Shown piece by piece: positions 34,518-45,538 of a stretch of DNA of 62,321 bases. Numbering within the stretch: position 1 is the stretch's first letter; every line of letters begins with the position of its first letter. Position numbers and translations under genes: made by a program. The notes under the pieces are model-generated. The model was not told the DNA's origin and did not search any database. It saw only the letters and a program-made list of their open reading frames with translations. This stretch comes from Comamonadaceae bacterium (lineage in GTDB: Bacteria > Pseudomonadota > Gammaproteobacteria > Burkholderiales > Burkholderiaceae_C), in assembly GCA_947373105.1 (NCBI GenBank), contig CANBWK010000006.1:1-62321 (forward strand), read 5' to 3'.

Positions 34518-36626
34518 TTAGAGGCCTGGATACTGATCTTTCGAAGAAATCAAGGGGGGATCATCTGTTTGCGTCTTGAACAGCAAGCTAAAAAGCCAAA
34601 TGACGACAAAACCAACAGGTACGCCAAAAACTCCGGCCGAAATGGGCTGAATACCAAACCACAGTCCAGCAGCAGGATTCAAACCCAAAAAAGCCCGTAC
34701 AAATGCCGCATTCATAAGCATATACGCGACAGTAACCCCCAAACCAGACAACATTCCACAAACCACACCCACTCGGTTTGCACCTTTCCAGACGATTCCA
34801 AGCACCATTCCGGGGAAAAATGCAGCGGCTGCAAGAGAAAACGACGCCGAGACCAATGCCAAAATAGCCGCAGGTTTCCAAGCTGCCACCAACGCAGCCA
34901 ACAAAGCCACGGCCAACAAGGCAAATTTAGACAAAATGACCCTGCCCTCGGGAGAACTCAACCCCTTTGAAGTTCGCGGCTTCATGTCATGTACCAGGGC
35001 GTTGCTGATAGTGAGCAGCAAGCCATCCGCAGTGGAGAGCGCAGCAGCCAATCCCCCTGCAGCAACCAAGCCAGAAACAACAAAAGGCATTCCGCCCAAC
35101 TCAGGCGTCGCCAGCATGATCATGTCCGCCCCAAGGCGCAACTCACCAAACTGCAATGTGCGGTCCCCATTGATATCAGCCACCTCCATCAGTGAAGGGT
35201 CGACGCGGGCCCATTGGGCTACCCAATTGGGCAGAGAATCAAAGCTGGTGCCCACCAAATTATTCATGATCTCAAACTTAACCAGAACGGCAAGCGCTGG
35301 CGCACTCAAGTAGAGCAGCGCAATGAAAAAAAGCGACCACGCTACGGACTGCCTAGCCTCTGCGACACTGGGCGTGGTGTAGTAACGTGTCAACAAATGC
35401 GGAAGTCCAGCGGTGCCCACCATCAAGCAAAAGATCAGCGCCAAAAAATTCAAACGAGAGGACTCAAAAAGTGCTTGTTGCTCAGGCAAGCCCTCAGGGT
35501 CTCCCTGAAAAGCCTGCGAGTGAAGTGGCAAACCTGAAAGCGGTTGCGCCCTCTCCAAGTTCTCATGCATAGCCCGTGTCCATTGCTCTTTGGCGGTTGC
35601 CGTGTCCTTGGGTAGGGCCAATAACTCACGGCGGGCTTGTGTAATCAAACCAAAATCGGCCCCTTGAGCTTTGAGACTGCGTACACGGGACTCTAATTCA
35701 TCGCGCTCTTTGCGCAAAGCCAATTCAACGTTGAGCAGTTTGAATTCATAGTTTTTGGCACGGTAGTAAAAGGCATCACGGACCTCAATTTCGGCAGGAT
35801 CAAAAATAAGTTTTTTCTCAAGCACCGCAATTTTCGGTAATTGCTCCCCATAGGCCATGATCGCTAAGGGCGTACCTAATTGTTTGTAAGCTAACCAAGA
35901 AACAGGGAGCAGGAAAGCCATCAACAACATGATGTATTGCGCGACCTGCGTCCAAGTGATAGCCCGCATGCCGCCCAAGAATGAGCAGAGCAAGATACCC
36001 CCCAATCCCAGCAAAATACCGATTTCAAACTGCACACCCGTCAGTCGTGAAGCGATTAAGCCAATGCCATAAATTTGAGCCACTACATAAGTGAAACAAC
36101 ACAGCACGGCCGCCCCTGCAGCGATGAGTCGGGGCCAACGCCCCCCATACCGAACGCTGAAGAAATCGGGCAAGGTATAGAGCCGCATTTCGCGCAACCT
36201 TGGCGCGATCAGGAGTGCAACCAAACAAAAGCCCCCAGTCCATCCCAAGATATAGGCCAAGCCTCCAGGTTGTGATCCCGCCCCTGAAAAACCCTGCAGA
36301 TACAAAGCCCCCGCCAAACTGATGAATGAAGCAGCACTCATCCAATCGGCTGCGGTGGCCATGCCGTTGTACATGGCAGGAATACGCCGTCCCGCCACAT
36401 AATATTCCTGAGCATCACTCGTTCGGCCGGCAATGCCAATCAAGGCATACATCATGACCGTTGTGAATAAGAAAATCGGTCCAATCAGATTTCGCGACAA
36501 GCCTTGTCGCTCCGCCCAGGCCATGAGTGCAAACAACACCAATAGCCCCAAAACATACAAGAGCACGTTACGGTGTAACCGCCACCGGTAGGTGGCGTAC
36601 TGCTGCAACATATCTGGATGTGTCAT
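34518..36626 (-). CDS. Sodium:solute symporter with an EF-hand loop and a large polar insertion
   Basis: About 702 residues from ATG 36626 (a TTG two codons earlier is also open). The core is a sodium:solute symporter related to acetate permeases and VC_2705-type proteins: YYVAGRRIPAMYNGMATAADWMSAASF and the following helices, GGMRAITWTQVAQYIML. Between the helix ending near residue 258 and the next near 395 lies about 135 charged residues with helical heptads (KERDELESRVRSLKAQGADF). Residues 484-495, DINGDRTLQFGE, are a canonical 12-residue EF-hand calcium loop between helices. Substrate is probably a short-chain carboxylate. Monocistronic; rpsF lies next on the same strand. Confidence 0.85.
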   Translation of the reverse strand: MTHPDMLQQYATYRWRLHRNVLLYVLGLLVLFALMAWAERQGLSRNLIGPIFLFTTVMMYALIGIAGRTSDAQEYYVAGRRIPAMYNGMATAADWMSAASFISLAGALYLQGFSGAGSQPGGLAYILGWTGGFCLVALLIAPRLREMRLYTLPDFFSVRYGGRWPRLIAAGAAVLCCFTYVVAQIYGIGLIASRLTGVQFEIGILLGLGGILLCSFLGGMRAITWTQVAQYIMLLMAFLLPVSWLAYKQLGTPLAIMAYGEQLPKIAVLEKKLIFDPAEIEVRDAFYYRAKNYEFKLLNVELALRKERDELESRVRSLKAQGADFGLITQARRELLALPKDTATAKEQWTRAMHENLERAQPLSGLPLHSQAFQGDPEGLPEQQALFESSRLNFLALIFCLMVGTAGLPHLLTRYYTTPSVAEARQSVAWSLFFIALLYLSAPALAVLVKFEIMNNLVGTSFDSLPNWVAQWARVDPSLMEVADINGDRTLQFGELRLGADMIMLATPELGGMPFVVSGLVAAGGLAAALSTADGLLLTISNALVHDMKPRTSKGLSSPEGRVILSKFALLAVALLAALVAAWKPAAILALVSASFSLAAAAFFPGMVLGIVWKGANRVGVVCGMLSGLGVTVAYMLMNAAFVRAFLGLNPAAGLWFGIQPISAGVFGVPVGFVVIWLFSLLFKTQTDDPPLISSKDQYPGL

Positions 36627-36655
36627 GGGCAAAGTTGGATGTAGCAGGCCTTAAC

Positions 36656-39049
36656 TTAATGCTTACCTAGTTGTGTCCAAGTTTCCACCACCGTATCAGG
36701 GTTCAGTGAAATTGAGCTGATGCCTTGTTTCATAAGCCATACCGCGAAATCAGGATGATCGCTCGGGCCTTGGCCGCAAATACCGATGTATTTACCCTGC
36801 GCCAAACACGCTTTGATGGCTTGGCTGATCAGTGCTTGAACGGCAGGGTCGCGCTCATCGAAGTCGACGGCCAACAACGCCATGCCAGAGTCGCGGTCGA
36901 GGCCCAAAGTCAATTGGGTCAAATCATTTGATCCAATTGAAAATCCATCGAAAAATTCCAAAAATTGCGCAGCCAAAATGGCGTTGCTAGGTACCTCGCA
37001 CATCATGATCAGCTTCAAATCGTCTTGCCCGCGCTTCAGTCCGTGTACGGCTAATAGCTGTGTCACGCGTTCTGCCTGCCCTAAGGTCCTCACAAAAGGG
37101 ACCATGACCTGCACATTGGTCAAACCCATTTCGCCGCGCACGCGCTTGATAGCCTCGCACTCCATCGCAAAGGCCTCCCCAAAGTCGGTACTGAGGTAAC
37201 GCGCCGCGCCGCGAAATCCAAGCATCGGGTTTTCTTCTTCAGGTTCGTAACGGCTGCCGCCAATGAGTTTACGGTACTCGTTGCTTTTGAAATCCGACAG
37301 GCGCACGATCACCGGCTTAGGCCAGAAGGCCGCTGCAATGCTGGCCACACCTTCCGTGACTTTATCGACATAAAAAGCGCGCGGCGAGGCGTGACCTCGT
37401 GCCACAGACTCGACGGCCTTCTTCAAATCAGCATCGATATTGGGGTAATCCAAAATAGCTTTGGGATGCACCCCGATGTTGTTGTTGATAATGAATTCCA
37501 ATCGGGCCAAACCGACGCCTGAATTGGGCAACTGAGCAAAGTCAAACGCCAACTGAGGGTTGCCTACGTTCATCATGATTTTGGTTGCAATGTCAGGCAT
37601 CGTGCCGCGCTGAACTTCGGTAATTTCAGTTTCCAAAAGCCCGTCATAAATGCGTCCCGTATCACCCTCGGCGCAACTGACTGTGACAAGGGTGCCGTCT
37701 TTGAGGTGGTCGGTCGCATCACCACAACCGACCACCGCAGGAATGCCCAACTCGCGGGCAATGATGGCTGCATGGCAGGTGCGACCACCCCGATTGGTCA
37801 CAATCGCGCTGGCCCGTTTCATCACAGGCTCCCAATTAGGGTCGGTCATGTCTGTGACCAGCACATCGCCAGGTTGAACTTGGTCCATCTCACTGATGTT
37901 ATGCACCAGACGCACAGGACCCGTTCCTATCTTCTGCCCGATGGCTCGGCCTTCGGCCAAAACAGGGCCTTTGCCTTTGAGCTTGTAACGCAGCTCTGCC
38001 GTCCCTTTGGATTGGCTTTTGACCGTCTCAGGCCGAGCTTGAAGGATGTAGAGCAAACCGTCACGCCCATCTTTTCCCCATTCAATGTCCATGGGCCGAC
38101 CGTAATGTTTTTCAATCACCATCGCGTAGTGCGCCAATTGCTCAACGTCGGCATCACTCAATGAATACCGGTTGCGCTGTTCAGTGGGAACATCTATCGT
38201 CTCCACCAAACGGCCGCTGGCGGCTTTGGCTTCAGGAGTTGCAAACACCATTTGAATCAGTTTGGAACCCAGGTGACGTCGAATCACTGAACGTTTGCCG
38301 GCAGCCAGCATCGGCTTGTGCACATAAAATTCATCCGGATTGACGGCGCCTTGCACCACTGTCTCACCCAATCCATAGCTCGACGTAATGAACACCACAT
38401 CTTCAAAACCAGACTCGGTATCGATAGTGAACATCACACCCGCAGCCCCCAAATCAGAGCGAACCATACGCTGCACACCGGCAGACAAAGCCACATCAGC
38501 GTGCGCAAACCCTTTGTGCACCCGGTAACTGATGGCGCGATCGTTGTACAAGGAGGCAAATACCTCTTTCATTTTGTGCAGTACATCCTCAATGCCAACC
38601 ACATTCAAAAATGTTTCCTGTTGTCCTGCAAAAGACGCGTCTGGCAAATCTTCGGCCGTGGCCGAAGATCGAACAGCAAAGGACGCTGTAGGGTTGTCTC
38701 CAGACAAGCGAATAAACTCTCGCCGAATGGCCTGCTCCAGATCAACGGGAAATGGTTGTGCCTCCACCATGGTTCGGATTTGCGCTCCTACGCTGGCCAG
38801 CTTACGAACATCATCAGTGTCTAGCGCATCCAACATGGCATTGATACGATCGTTGAGACCTTCAAAGTTTAAAAATTGACGAAATGCATGGGCCGTGGTG
38901 GCGAAACCCGTTGGCACACGCACGCCCGAAGGCAGTTGAGAAATCATCTCCCCCAAGCTGGCATTTTTGCCCCCCACAGACTCCACATCCGTCATGCGCA
39001 ATTGCTCGAAGGGCACAACGAGGGCCTCTTTCGCAAAAAGAGTGGTCAT
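36656..39049 (-). CDS. ppsA: Phosphoenolpyruvate synthase
   Basis: PpsA makes PEP from pyruvate and ATP for gluconeogenesis. Start at ATG 39049 (797 residues) with GGAG upstream; the longer frame has no support. It has the N-terminal ATP-binding domain ([32 protein letters not shown]), the phosphohistidine domain [21 protein letters not shown] with the catalytic His, and the C-terminal PEP/pyruvate barrel ending [14 protein letters not shown]. It diverges from its regulator gene, the usual arrangement. Confidence 0.97.
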   Translation of the reverse strand: MTTLFAKEALVVPFEQLRMTDVESVGGKNASLGEMISQLPSGVRVPTGFATTAHAFRQFLNFEGLNDRINAMLDALDTDDVRKLASVGAQIRTMVEAQPFPVDLEQAIRREFIRLSGDNPTASFAVRSSATAEDLPDASFAGQQETFLNVVGIEDVLHKMKEVFASLYNDRAISYRVHKGFAHADVALSAGVQRMVRSDLGAAGVMFTIDTESGFEDVVFITSSYGLGETVVQGAVNPDEFYVHKPMLAAGKRSVIRRHLGSKLIQMVFATPEAKAASGRLVETIDVPTEQRNRYSLSDADVEQLAHYAMVIEKHYGRPMDIEWGKDGRDGLLYILQARPETVKSQSKGTAELRYKLKGKGPVLAEGRAIGQKIGTGPVRLVHNISEMDQVQPGDVLVTDMTDPNWEPVMKRASAIVTNRGGRTCHAAIIARELGIPAVVGCGDATDHLKDGTLVTVSCAEGDTGRIYDGLLETEITEVQRGTMPDIATKIMMNVGNPQLAFDFAQLPNSGVGLARLEFIINNNIGVHPKAILDYPNIDADLKKAVESVARGHASPRAFYVDKVTEGVASIAAAFWPKPVIVRLSDFKSNEYRKLIGGSRYEPEEENPMLGFRGAARYLSTDFGEAFAMECEAIKRVRGEMGLTNVQVMVPFVRTLGQAERVTQLLAVHGLKRGQDDLKLIMMCEVPSNAILAAQFLEFFDGFSIGSNDLTQLTLGLDRDSGMALLAVDFDERDPAVQALISQAIKACLAQGKYIGICGQGPSDHPDFAVWLMKQGISSISLNPDTVVETWTQLGKH

Positions 39050-39209
39050 AAAAAGCTCCAAAGTTAAAAACCGGTGTCGCTCCAGGGTCGTCAAGGGCTG
39101 TTTTGTTGTATTTTTAGCGCCTAAGCCGACCATGCCCAGAGATAATCAAAGCTATTTTAGGTGGGCCAACCTGCAAAGCGTCCTTCTTCATCCTTTAAAT
39201 CAACGAGCC

Positions 39210-40031
39210 ATGCCAAACCGCACAGTTTTTTTCATCTCCGACGGCACTGGGATTACAGCCGAGACCTTTGGAAATGCCATCTTGGCGCAGTTTGAAATGA
39301 AAACCAGGCACATTCGTTTGCCATTTTTGGACACAGTCGACAAGGCGCACCAAGCGGTTCGTCAAATCAACCACACAGCTGAAGTCGAAGGAACTAAACC
39401 TATTGTGTTCACCACGCTGGTGAACATGGAAGTACTCAAAGTCATTCAAGAGGGCTGTAAAGGCATGTTGCTGGACATGTTTGGCATGTTTGTGCAGCCG
39501 CTCGAAAAAGAGTTGGGCATCAAATCACACCACCGTGTAGGACGGTTTTCAGATGTGAGCAAAAGCAAGGAGTACCACGACAGAATTGAAGCGATCAACT
39601 ATTCGCTTGCCCACGATGACGGGCAGTCCAACCGCAACCTGGACACGGCCGATGTGATATTGGTTGGCGTCAGTCGCAGCGGAAAAACGCCCACCAGCCT
39701 GTATCTGGCGATGCAGCATGGTCTGAAAGCTGCCAACTACCCCTTGATTCCAGAAGACTTTGAACGCAAGCAGTTGCCCCCAGCATTGCTCCCGCATTGC
39801 AAGAAAATTTTTGGACTCTCGATTCATCCCGAGCGACTTTCGGAAATTCGAGCTGAACGACGACCGAACTCCAAGTATGCGAGCTTGATAAATTGCAGAA
39901 TGGAAGTGTCGGAAGCCGAAACCATGATGCGACGTTCGGGAATCAGATGGTTGTCAACCACAACAAAATCAATTGAAGAAATTGCAACCACCATCTTGCA
40001 GGAGATCAGGCCTGAGAGCCTGATTTACTGA
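39210..40031 (+). CDS. ppsR: PEP synthase regulatory kinase/pyrophosphorylase
   Basis: This bifunctional protein switches PEP synthase off by ADP-dependent phosphorylation of a threonine next to the catalytic His and on by phosphorolysis. 273 residues starting [25 protein letters not shown]-loop [15 protein letters not shown]; the frame stays open upstream but the family begins here. The adjacent, divergent ppsA is its target. The 160-base gap between them must hold both promoters. Confidence 0.95.
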   Translation: MPNRTVFFISDGTGITAETFGNAILAQFEMKTRHIRLPFLDTVDKAHQAVRQINHTAEVEGTKPIVFTTLVNMEVLKVIQEGCKGMLLDMFGMFVQPLEKELGIKSHHRVGRFSDVSKSKEYHDRIEAINYSLAHDDGQSNRNLDTADVILVGVSRSGKTPTSLYLAMQHGLKAANYPLIPEDFERKQLPPALLPHCKKIFGLSIHPERLSEIRAERRPNSKYASLINCRMEVSEAETMMRRSGIRWLSTTTKSIEEIATTILQEIRPESLIY

Positions 40032-40038
40032 ACCTTGA

Positions 40039-41370
40039 TCAAACCGACAAGGTATCCGCTATCCGTTGAGCAAAGATCTGTGCTTGCAAAGCCGTGCGTG
40101 CCTCGACCATAACGCGAACCAAAGGCTCGGTACCGCTGGCGCGAATCAAAACCCGTCCATCATGACCCAGCTCAGCTTCTACAGCCTGGGTTTCAGATTT
40201 CAACAACGCGTTTGAAGACCAATCTTGCCCTGGCTTTAAGCTTACATTGATGAGAGTTTGCGGGAAAAGCGTCACACCGTCCAACAATTGGGCCATGGTT
40301 TTATCGCTCGCCACGCATGCTTGAAGGACCTGGAGCGCACTGATCAAACCATCACCCGTGGTGTGTTTGTCCAAGGCCAATAAATGGCCAGATCCTTCAC
40401 CGCCCAAAAGCCAGCCTTTAGTCTTCAAGACCTCCAATACATAACGGTCTCCCACTTTGGCTCGCACAAACTCAACCCCTTTTCGCTGGAGTGCCACCTC
40501 GACCGCCATATTGGTCATCAAGGTGCCCACAACGCCAGGCACGTCCTCGTCTCTGGACAATCGATCAGCCACGATCAAATACAACAACTCATCACCGTTG
40601 TACAAACGCCCGCTACCGTCGACCAACAACAAACGGTCCGCATCACCGTCCAATGCAACACCCAAATCTGCCTGGTGATGCGCTACCGCTTGAATCAAGG
40701 CTTCTGGGTGTGTTGCCCCTACCTCTTTATTGATGTTCAGGCCATCGGGCGCACAACCGATAGCAATCACATCCGCACCAAGTTCATGAAAGACTTTAGG
40801 GGCAATTTGGTAAGCAGCCCCATGCGCCGCATCCACCACAATCTTCAAGCCCCTGAGGGTCAGGTCATTCGAAAAAGTGCTTTTGCAAAATTCAATGTAC
40901 CGACCTGCGGCATCGTCCAGTCGACGGGTTTTTCCGAGCGAAGCAGACGGCGCCCAAACAGGCAGTTGCCCCAAAGCCTCTTCCACTTGGCGCTCCCACT
41001 CGTCGCTGAGCTTGTTGCCTTGCGCACTGAAAAACTTGATACCGTTGTCATCAAAGGGGTTGTGGCTGGCGCTGATCACCACCCCCAAAGATGCGCGTTG
41101 AGCACGGGTCAAATAAGCGACAGCAGGCGTCGGCACAGGTCCTAACAAGACGACGTCTACGCCTGCGGAATTGAAACCCGACTCCAGCGCACTTTCGAGC
41201 ATGTAGCCCGAAATTCGGGTGTCTTTTCCGATCAGCACCGTGGGGTGTTGTTCTTTAGATTTGAGTACACGACCAACAGCATGGGCCAAGCGCAAAACAA
41301 AATCTGGGGTAATGGGGCTTTGACCAACGGTGCCGCGGATACCATCGGTGCCGAAATATTGACGGGTCAT
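40039..41370 (-). CDS. glmM: Phosphoglucosamine mutase
   Basis: GlmM interconverts glucosamine-6-phosphate and glucosamine-1-phosphate for UDP-GlcNAc, needed by peptidoglycan and lipid A. 443 residues. The phosphoserine site is Ser102 in [15 protein letters not shown]; the metal-binding loop is [11 protein letters not shown]; the C-terminal [15 protein letters not shown] binds phosphate. It follows folP in the folP-glmM order, downstream of ftsH. Confidence 0.98.
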   Translation of the reverse strand: MTRQYFGTDGIRGTVGQSPITPDFVLRLAHAVGRVLKSKEQHPTVLIGKDTRISGYMLESALESGFNSAGVDVVLLGPVPTPAVAYLTRAQRASLGVVISASHNPFDDNGIKFFSAQGNKLSDEWERQVEEALGQLPVWAPSASLGKTRRLDDAAGRYIEFCKSTFSNDLTLRGLKIVVDAAHGAAYQIAPKVFHELGADVIAIGCAPDGLNINKEVGATHPEALIQAVAHHQADLGVALDGDADRLLLVDGSGRLYNGDELLYLIVADRLSRDEDVPGVVGTLMTNMAVEVALQRKGVEFVRAKVGDRYVLEVLKTKGWLLGGEGSGHLLALDKHTTGDGLISALQVLQACVASDKTMAQLLDGVTLFPQTLINVSLKPGQDWSSNALLKSETQAVEAELGHDGRVLIRASGTEPLVRVMVEARTALQAQIFAQRIADTLSV

Positions 41371-41422
41371 GCTGCTTTCCTGCTCTTATTATTAGAAGTG
41401 TATTTTAAGCGCTGCTGGACGT

Positions 41423-42271
41423 TCAAAAAGAGGCGGCCTTGACCGCCTGCCAAACAGAGATGGCCTGAGCCGTTTCTTTGACATCGTGCACTCTCACCAC
41501 TTGCGCTCCTCTGTCTACAGCCAAAACGGCAGCTGACACGCTGGCAGCGATTCGCTCAAGGGGTTCTGCCGAATGCCCTTCAGCATCGATTACACGACCC
41601 AAAGCCGATTTACGCGACCAACCCGCTAACAAGGGATAACCCAAAGTCAAAATCTCTGATTGCCTCGCCAGTAAACTGAAATTTTGAGGCACTGTTTTGC
41701 CAAAACCGACACCGGGGTCCAGGATCACCCGATTAGGCGAAACACCTAAGTCAGTCAATGCCAAGCAACGTGACTGCAAAAATTCAATCACTTCGGGCAG
41801 AACGTCTCCGTCCATCGGCTGAACTTGCATGGTCTGCGGATCACGGTGCATGTGCATCAGGCACATACCGCAATGGGAATAAGACGCTACAAGTTCCAGA
41901 GCCCCAGGCTGACGCAGAGCCCAGATGTCATTGACGATGTCCACCCCCAAATCAAGGGCGGTTTGCATGACGCCGCATTTATATGTATCGATGGAAACCG
42001 GCACACCGAGCTTGAGCAACTCACGCAGCACCGGAACCACACGTGCCAACTCTTGTTCCAGTGAAATGACGGGCGCCCCAGGTCGCGTTGATTCGCCTCC
42101 TACGTCCAAAATATGGGCGCCATCCTTGAGCATTTGCTCTGCACGCGCCATCGCGGATCGCACATTGTTATGAAGCCCGCCATCAGAAAAAGAATCGGGC
42201 GTCATATTCAAAATGCCCATGACTTTAGGCGTTGAAAGATCTATGGAAAAACGCGTGGTTTGCCACATCAT
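41423..42271 (-). CDS. folP: Dihydropteroate synthase
   Basis: FolP joins p-aminobenzoate to the pterin pyrophosphate in folate synthesis and is the target of sulfonamides. 282 residues, TIM barrel; motifs VMGILNMTPDSFSDGG, LDVGGESTRPGA, NDIWALR and DPGVGFGKT are intact, as is SRKSALGRV. Two adjacent ATGs open the frame. It lies between ftsH and glmM. Confidence 0.97.
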   Translation of the reverse strand: MMWQTTRFSIDLSTPKVMGILNMTPDSFSDGGLHNNVRSAMARAEQMLKDGAHILDVGGESTRPGAPVISLEQELARVVPVLRELLKLGVPVSIDTYKCGVMQTALDLGVDIVNDIWALRQPGALELVASYSHCGMCLMHMHRDPQTMQVQPMDGDVLPEVIEFLQSRCLALTDLGVSPNRVILDPGVGFGKTVPQNFSLLARQSEILTLGYPLLAGWSRKSALGRVIDAEGHSAEPLERIAASVSAAVLAVDRGAQVVRVHDVKETAQAISVWQAVKAASF

Positions 42272-42297
42272 GGAATGTTCAAGCCTGGCGAAAAAAT

Positions 42298-42320
42298 GGA
42301 AAAAGGGGCCGAAGCCCCTT
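42298..42320 (-). terminator. Short terminator-like hairpin after ftsH
   Basis: On the minus strand AAGGGGC-TTCG-GCCCCTT is a 7-base-pair stem with a C(UUCG)G tetraloop, followed by a T run. It lies 5 bases after the ftsH stop and before folP, so it could partly uncouple folP-glmM from ftsH. Confidence 0.75.
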
Positions 42321-42325
42321 AAAAA

Positions 42326-44236
42326 TCAAGCCGCCGTAGGGGCTGGATCGGGTTGAACCGAAGGTGGGGTCCCACCTCCACCCGAGGGTGGCGTTCGGGG
42401 AGACCAGTCTTTTGAGGCTTGAGGCTCACGACCGGCCATGATGGCATCCAACTGTTCAACGTCGATGGTTTCCCATTCAAGCAGAGCTTTGGCCATGGCG
42501 TGCATTTTGTCGCTATTTTCTTCAATCAAGCGACGCGCAAAAGTGTACTGCTCGTCAATGATGCGGCGAACTTCAGCATCGACACGTTGCATCGTGGACT
42601 CGGACATATTCGTCGTTTTGGTGACCGAGCGGCCCAAGAAAACTTCACCTTCATTTTCCGCATAGACCATAGGACCCAAAGCCGCAGTCATACCGTAGCG
42701 CATCACCATGTCGCGAGCGATCGAGGTCGCGCGTTCGAAATCATTGCTTGCACCCGTGGTCATTTGGTGCATAAACACCTCTTCGGCAATGCGGCCACCG
42801 AACAACATGCTGATTTGATTGAGCATGTATTCGCTGTCGTAACTGTAGCGGTCTTTTTCAGGCAGACTCATGGTCACGCCCAAAGCGCGACCACGCGGAA
42901 TGATGGTCACTTTGTGGACTGGATCGCATTTAGGCAGCAGCTTACCAAGCAAGGCGTGACCGGCTTCATGGTAAGCCGTGTTGCGTCGCTCTTCTTCTGG
43001 CATCACCATGCTCTTGCGCTCGGGACCCATCAGAATCTTGTCCTTGGCCTTTTCAAAGTCCTGCATTTCAACCACGCGGGCATTGCGACGGGCAGCCATC
43101 AGGGCAGCTTCGTTACACAGGTTCGCCAAGTCAGCCCCACTCATTCCAGGGGTACCACGGGCAATAACGGCCGGATTCATGTCCTGTCCGATCGGAATTT
43201 TCCGCATGTGCACGGCCAAAATCTGCTCCCGACCTCGAATGTCGGGCAAGGTCACATAAACTTGGCGGTCAAAACGTCCCGGGCGCAGCAAGGCGGCATC
43301 TAAAATATCCGGCCGGTTGGTGGCTGCCACGACGATCACACCGAGATTGGTCTCAAAGCCGTCCATCTCCACCAGCATTTGGTTCAGAGTTTGTTCTCGT
43401 TCGTCATTGCCGCCGCCCAAACCGGCACCGCGCTGGCGACCCACAGCGTCAATTTCGTCAATGAAAATGATGCAAGGCGCATTCTTTTTGGCGTTATCGA
43501 ACATGTCGCGCACGCGGGAAGCGCCGACGCCAACGAACATCTCGACAAAATCAGAACCGGAGATGCTGAAAAAAGGCACTTTGGCCTCACCGGCAATGCT
43601 TTTGGCAAGCAAGGTTTTACCAGTGCCAGGCGGGCCGACCAACAGCAAACCACGCGGAATACGACCGCCCAGTTTCTGAAATTTCTGAGGGTCTTTGAGG
43701 AAGTCCACCACCTCTTTGACTTCTTCTTTGGCTTCGTCGCAACCGGCCACGTCGGCAAAAGTCACCGGCGTGGCGTTTTCATCCAGTAAGCGCGCTTTGC
43801 TTTTGCCGAAGCTAAAAGCACCGCCCTTGCCACCACCTTGCATCTGACGCATGAAGTAAACCCAAACGCCAATCAAAAGCAACATCGGGCCCCAGCTGAC
43901 CAGCAAAGTCATGAGCAAAGAGCCTTCTTCGCGGGGTTTCACATCAAACTTGACGCCATTGGCGATCAAGTCGCCCACCAGACCGCGGTCCAGGTAAGTA
44001 GCTGTTGTGCGCAAGCGACGATCGTCATTGGTCGTGGCCACAATCTCGGTGCCGCCCTGTCCTTCTTGGATTGTGGCGCTCTTGATGTGGTTCGCACGAA
44101 CCTCTTCGAGAAAGTCTGAATAACCCACATAACCTGCACCGGAGGCAGAGCGGGTGTCGAATTGTTTGAACACGGTGAAGAGCACCATGCCAATCACCAG
44201 CCAAACAGCTATTTTAGAAAACCACTGGTTATTCAA
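42326..44236 (-). CDS. ftsH: ATP-dependent membrane protease FtsH
   Basis: FtsH degrades membrane and short-lived cytosolic proteins, including the heat-shock sigma factor and LpxC. 636 residues: transmembrane helix near 7-25, periplasmic domain, second helix about 105-125, AAA domain with Walker [14 protein letters not shown], and zinc protease site HEAGH. The start is TTG at 44236 with GGAG six bases ahead; no ATG precedes the family N-terminus [12 protein letters not shown] proline-rich tail closes the protein. rlmE lies upstream. Confidence 0.97.
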   Translation of the reverse strand: MNNQWFSKIAVWLVIGMVLFTVFKQFDTRSASGAGYVGYSDFLEEVRANHIKSATIQEGQGGTEIVATTNDDRRLRTTATYLDRGLVGDLIANGVKFDVKPREEGSLLMTLLVSWGPMLLLIGVWVYFMRQMQGGGKGGAFSFGKSKARLLDENATPVTFADVAGCDEAKEEVKEVVDFLKDPQKFQKLGGRIPRGLLLVGPPGTGKTLLAKSIAGEAKVPFFSISGSDFVEMFVGVGASRVRDMFDNAKKNAPCIIFIDEIDAVGRQRGAGLGGGNDEREQTLNQMLVEMDGFETNLGVIVVAATNRPDILDAALLRPGRFDRQVYVTLPDIRGREQILAVHMRKIPIGQDMNPAVIARGTPGMSGADLANLCNEAALMAARRNARVVEMQDFEKAKDKILMGPERKSMVMPEEERRNTAYHEAGHALLGKLLPKCDPVHKVTIIPRGRALGVTMSLPEKDRYSYDSEYMLNQISMLFGGRIAEEVFMHQMTTGASNDFERATSIARDMVMRYGMTAALGPMVYAENEGEVFLGRSVTKTTNMSESTMQRVDAEVRRIIDEQYTFARRLIEENSDKMHAMAKALLEWETIDVEQLDAIMAGREPQASKDWSPRTPPSGGGGTPPSVQPDPAPTAA

Positions 44237-44360
44237 GCAGGACTCCAGTCACAAAAGCTTCAAATTGATCTTGTATTCTAGGCTTCAGACAAGCCCTTCT
44301 GGCCACTGATATCAAGCTAAGCCTTAAAAACACAAGGAAATATCACAAAATACACACAAC

Positions 44361-45029
44361 TCACTTGGGATCGATCGGCTTGACTTCAATGCCGACCAGA
44401 AAAGTTTCCGAAGATTTGTCCCGCGAGGCCTTGGGTTTGATGGTTTTGACCACTTTGAAGGTCTCCTTGAACAACTGAACCAAGGGGGTGTAGCTTGCGC
44501 CATGGAACAGCTTGACGACCAAGGCCCCTTCTGGCTTCATGTGCGATTTAGAAAAATCCACAGCCAATTCGACCAAATGGGTAATACGCGCGGCATCAGC
44601 GGCGGCAATTCCAGACAAATTGGGCGCCATGTCTGACACGACCACATCGGCTTTTCGCCCCGCCATCAGGTTTTCAAGTTGGTCGAGCAACTCGGCCTCA
44701 CGAAAATCTCCAAGCAAAAACTGCACACCCTCGATTGGCTCCATGGGCAGCAAATCAAGGGCAATGATGGTCCCATTCAAGGTGCCTGAGGCAGCACCCT
44801 GAGGCGAGAGGCGGCGTCTCACGTACTGGCTCCATGCGCCCGGAGTTGAGCCCAAGTCCACCACCAAATGCCCGGGCTTGATCAGCCCCAGGGTCTCGTC
44901 AATTTCTTTCAATTTGTAGGCAGCTCGCGCGCGAAAGCCTTCCCTTTGAGCCAACTTGACGTAGGTATCGTTGACGTGGTCATTGAGCCATGACTTGTTG
45001 ACTTTTTTACTTTTGGTTTTGACTTTCAT
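44361..45029 (-). CDS. rlmE: 23S rRNA 2'-O-methyltransferase RlmE (FtsJ)
   Basis: RlmE methylates U2552 in 23S rRNA late in 50S assembly. 222 residues from ATG 45029 ([18 protein letters not shown]); a longer frame would overlap the yhbY start. The SAM site [15 protein letters not shown], the [11 protein letters not shown] block and VVKLFHG carry the K-D-K-E catalytic set. It is just upstream of ftsH, the universal rlmE-ftsH pair. Confidence 0.96.
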   Translation of the reverse strand: MKVKTKSKKVNKSWLNDHVNDTYVKLAQREGFRARAAYKLKEIDETLGLIKPGHLVVDLGSTPGAWSQYVRRRLSPQGAASGTLNGTIIALDLLPMEPIEGVQFLLGDFREAELLDQLENLMAGRKADVVVSDMAPNLSGIAAADAARITHLVELAVDFSKSHMKPEGALVVKLFHGASYTPLVQLFKETFKVVKTIKPKASRDKSSETFLVGIEVKPIDPK

Positions 45030-45060
45030 ATTCTCTCTTCCATGCGGGGATAATAGCGCC

Positions 45061-45537
45061 ATGTCCCAAATTCAACTCACAATCGCTGAGCGCAAGGTTC
45101 ACCGCGCCGATGCACACCACTTATCCCCTGTCGTGATGATCGGAAATGGCGGGCTCACACCCGCCGTAATCAAGGAGGCCGATGCCGCTTTGAACGCACA
45201 TGGCCTGATCAAAATTCGCGTCTTGGGTGACGACCGAGCCCTTCGCGAGGCCATGTATTTGGAGCTGGCTGACAAACTCAGCGCAGCCCCCATACAACAC
45301 ATCGGCAAACTTTTTGTCCTGTGGCGTCCTCAACCGGAAAAAACCAAAACCGTCGACGAAGACCGCATGTCAGGTCCTCGAGATTTCAAAGTCCTGAAAT
45401 ACAGCTCTCGCGGTGGCCAGCGTCCTGAGGTCAAGACACTGCGTGTTCTCGGGAACCAACGCCTGACGTCGGGCGGCCAAGTCAAACGCGCCAAGGTCAA
45501 ACAAAAGTCCGTCAAAAAGCGCAACCAAGGCGCCTGA
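45061..45537 (+). CDS. yhbY: YhbY/CRS1 RNA-binding protein
   Basis: 158 residues. Residues 1-95 are the CRM domain: [40 protein letters not shown] and [16 protein letters not shown], found with pre-50S particles in Escherichia coli. A Lys/Arg/Gln-rich tail follows ([16 protein letters not shown]). The ATG at 45061 is 31 bases from the divergent rlmE start; a -10-like GATAAT lies 9 bases before it, so the mRNA may have a very short leader. The glycosyltransferase follows after 1 base. Confidence 0.93.
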   Translation: MSQIQLTIAERKVHRADAHHLSPVVMIGNGGLTPAVIKEADAALNAHGLIKIRVLGDDRALREAMYLELADKLSAAPIQHIGKLFVLWRPQPEKTKTVDEDRMSGPRDFKVLKYSSRGGQRPEVKTLRVLGNQRLTSGGQVKRAKVKQKSVKKRNQGA

Positions 45538-45538
45538 G

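Noticed and set aside
38967-39209. 81-residue extension of the PEP synthase regulator
   Set aside because: It overlaps the ppsA start antisense and the family N-terminus begins at 39210.
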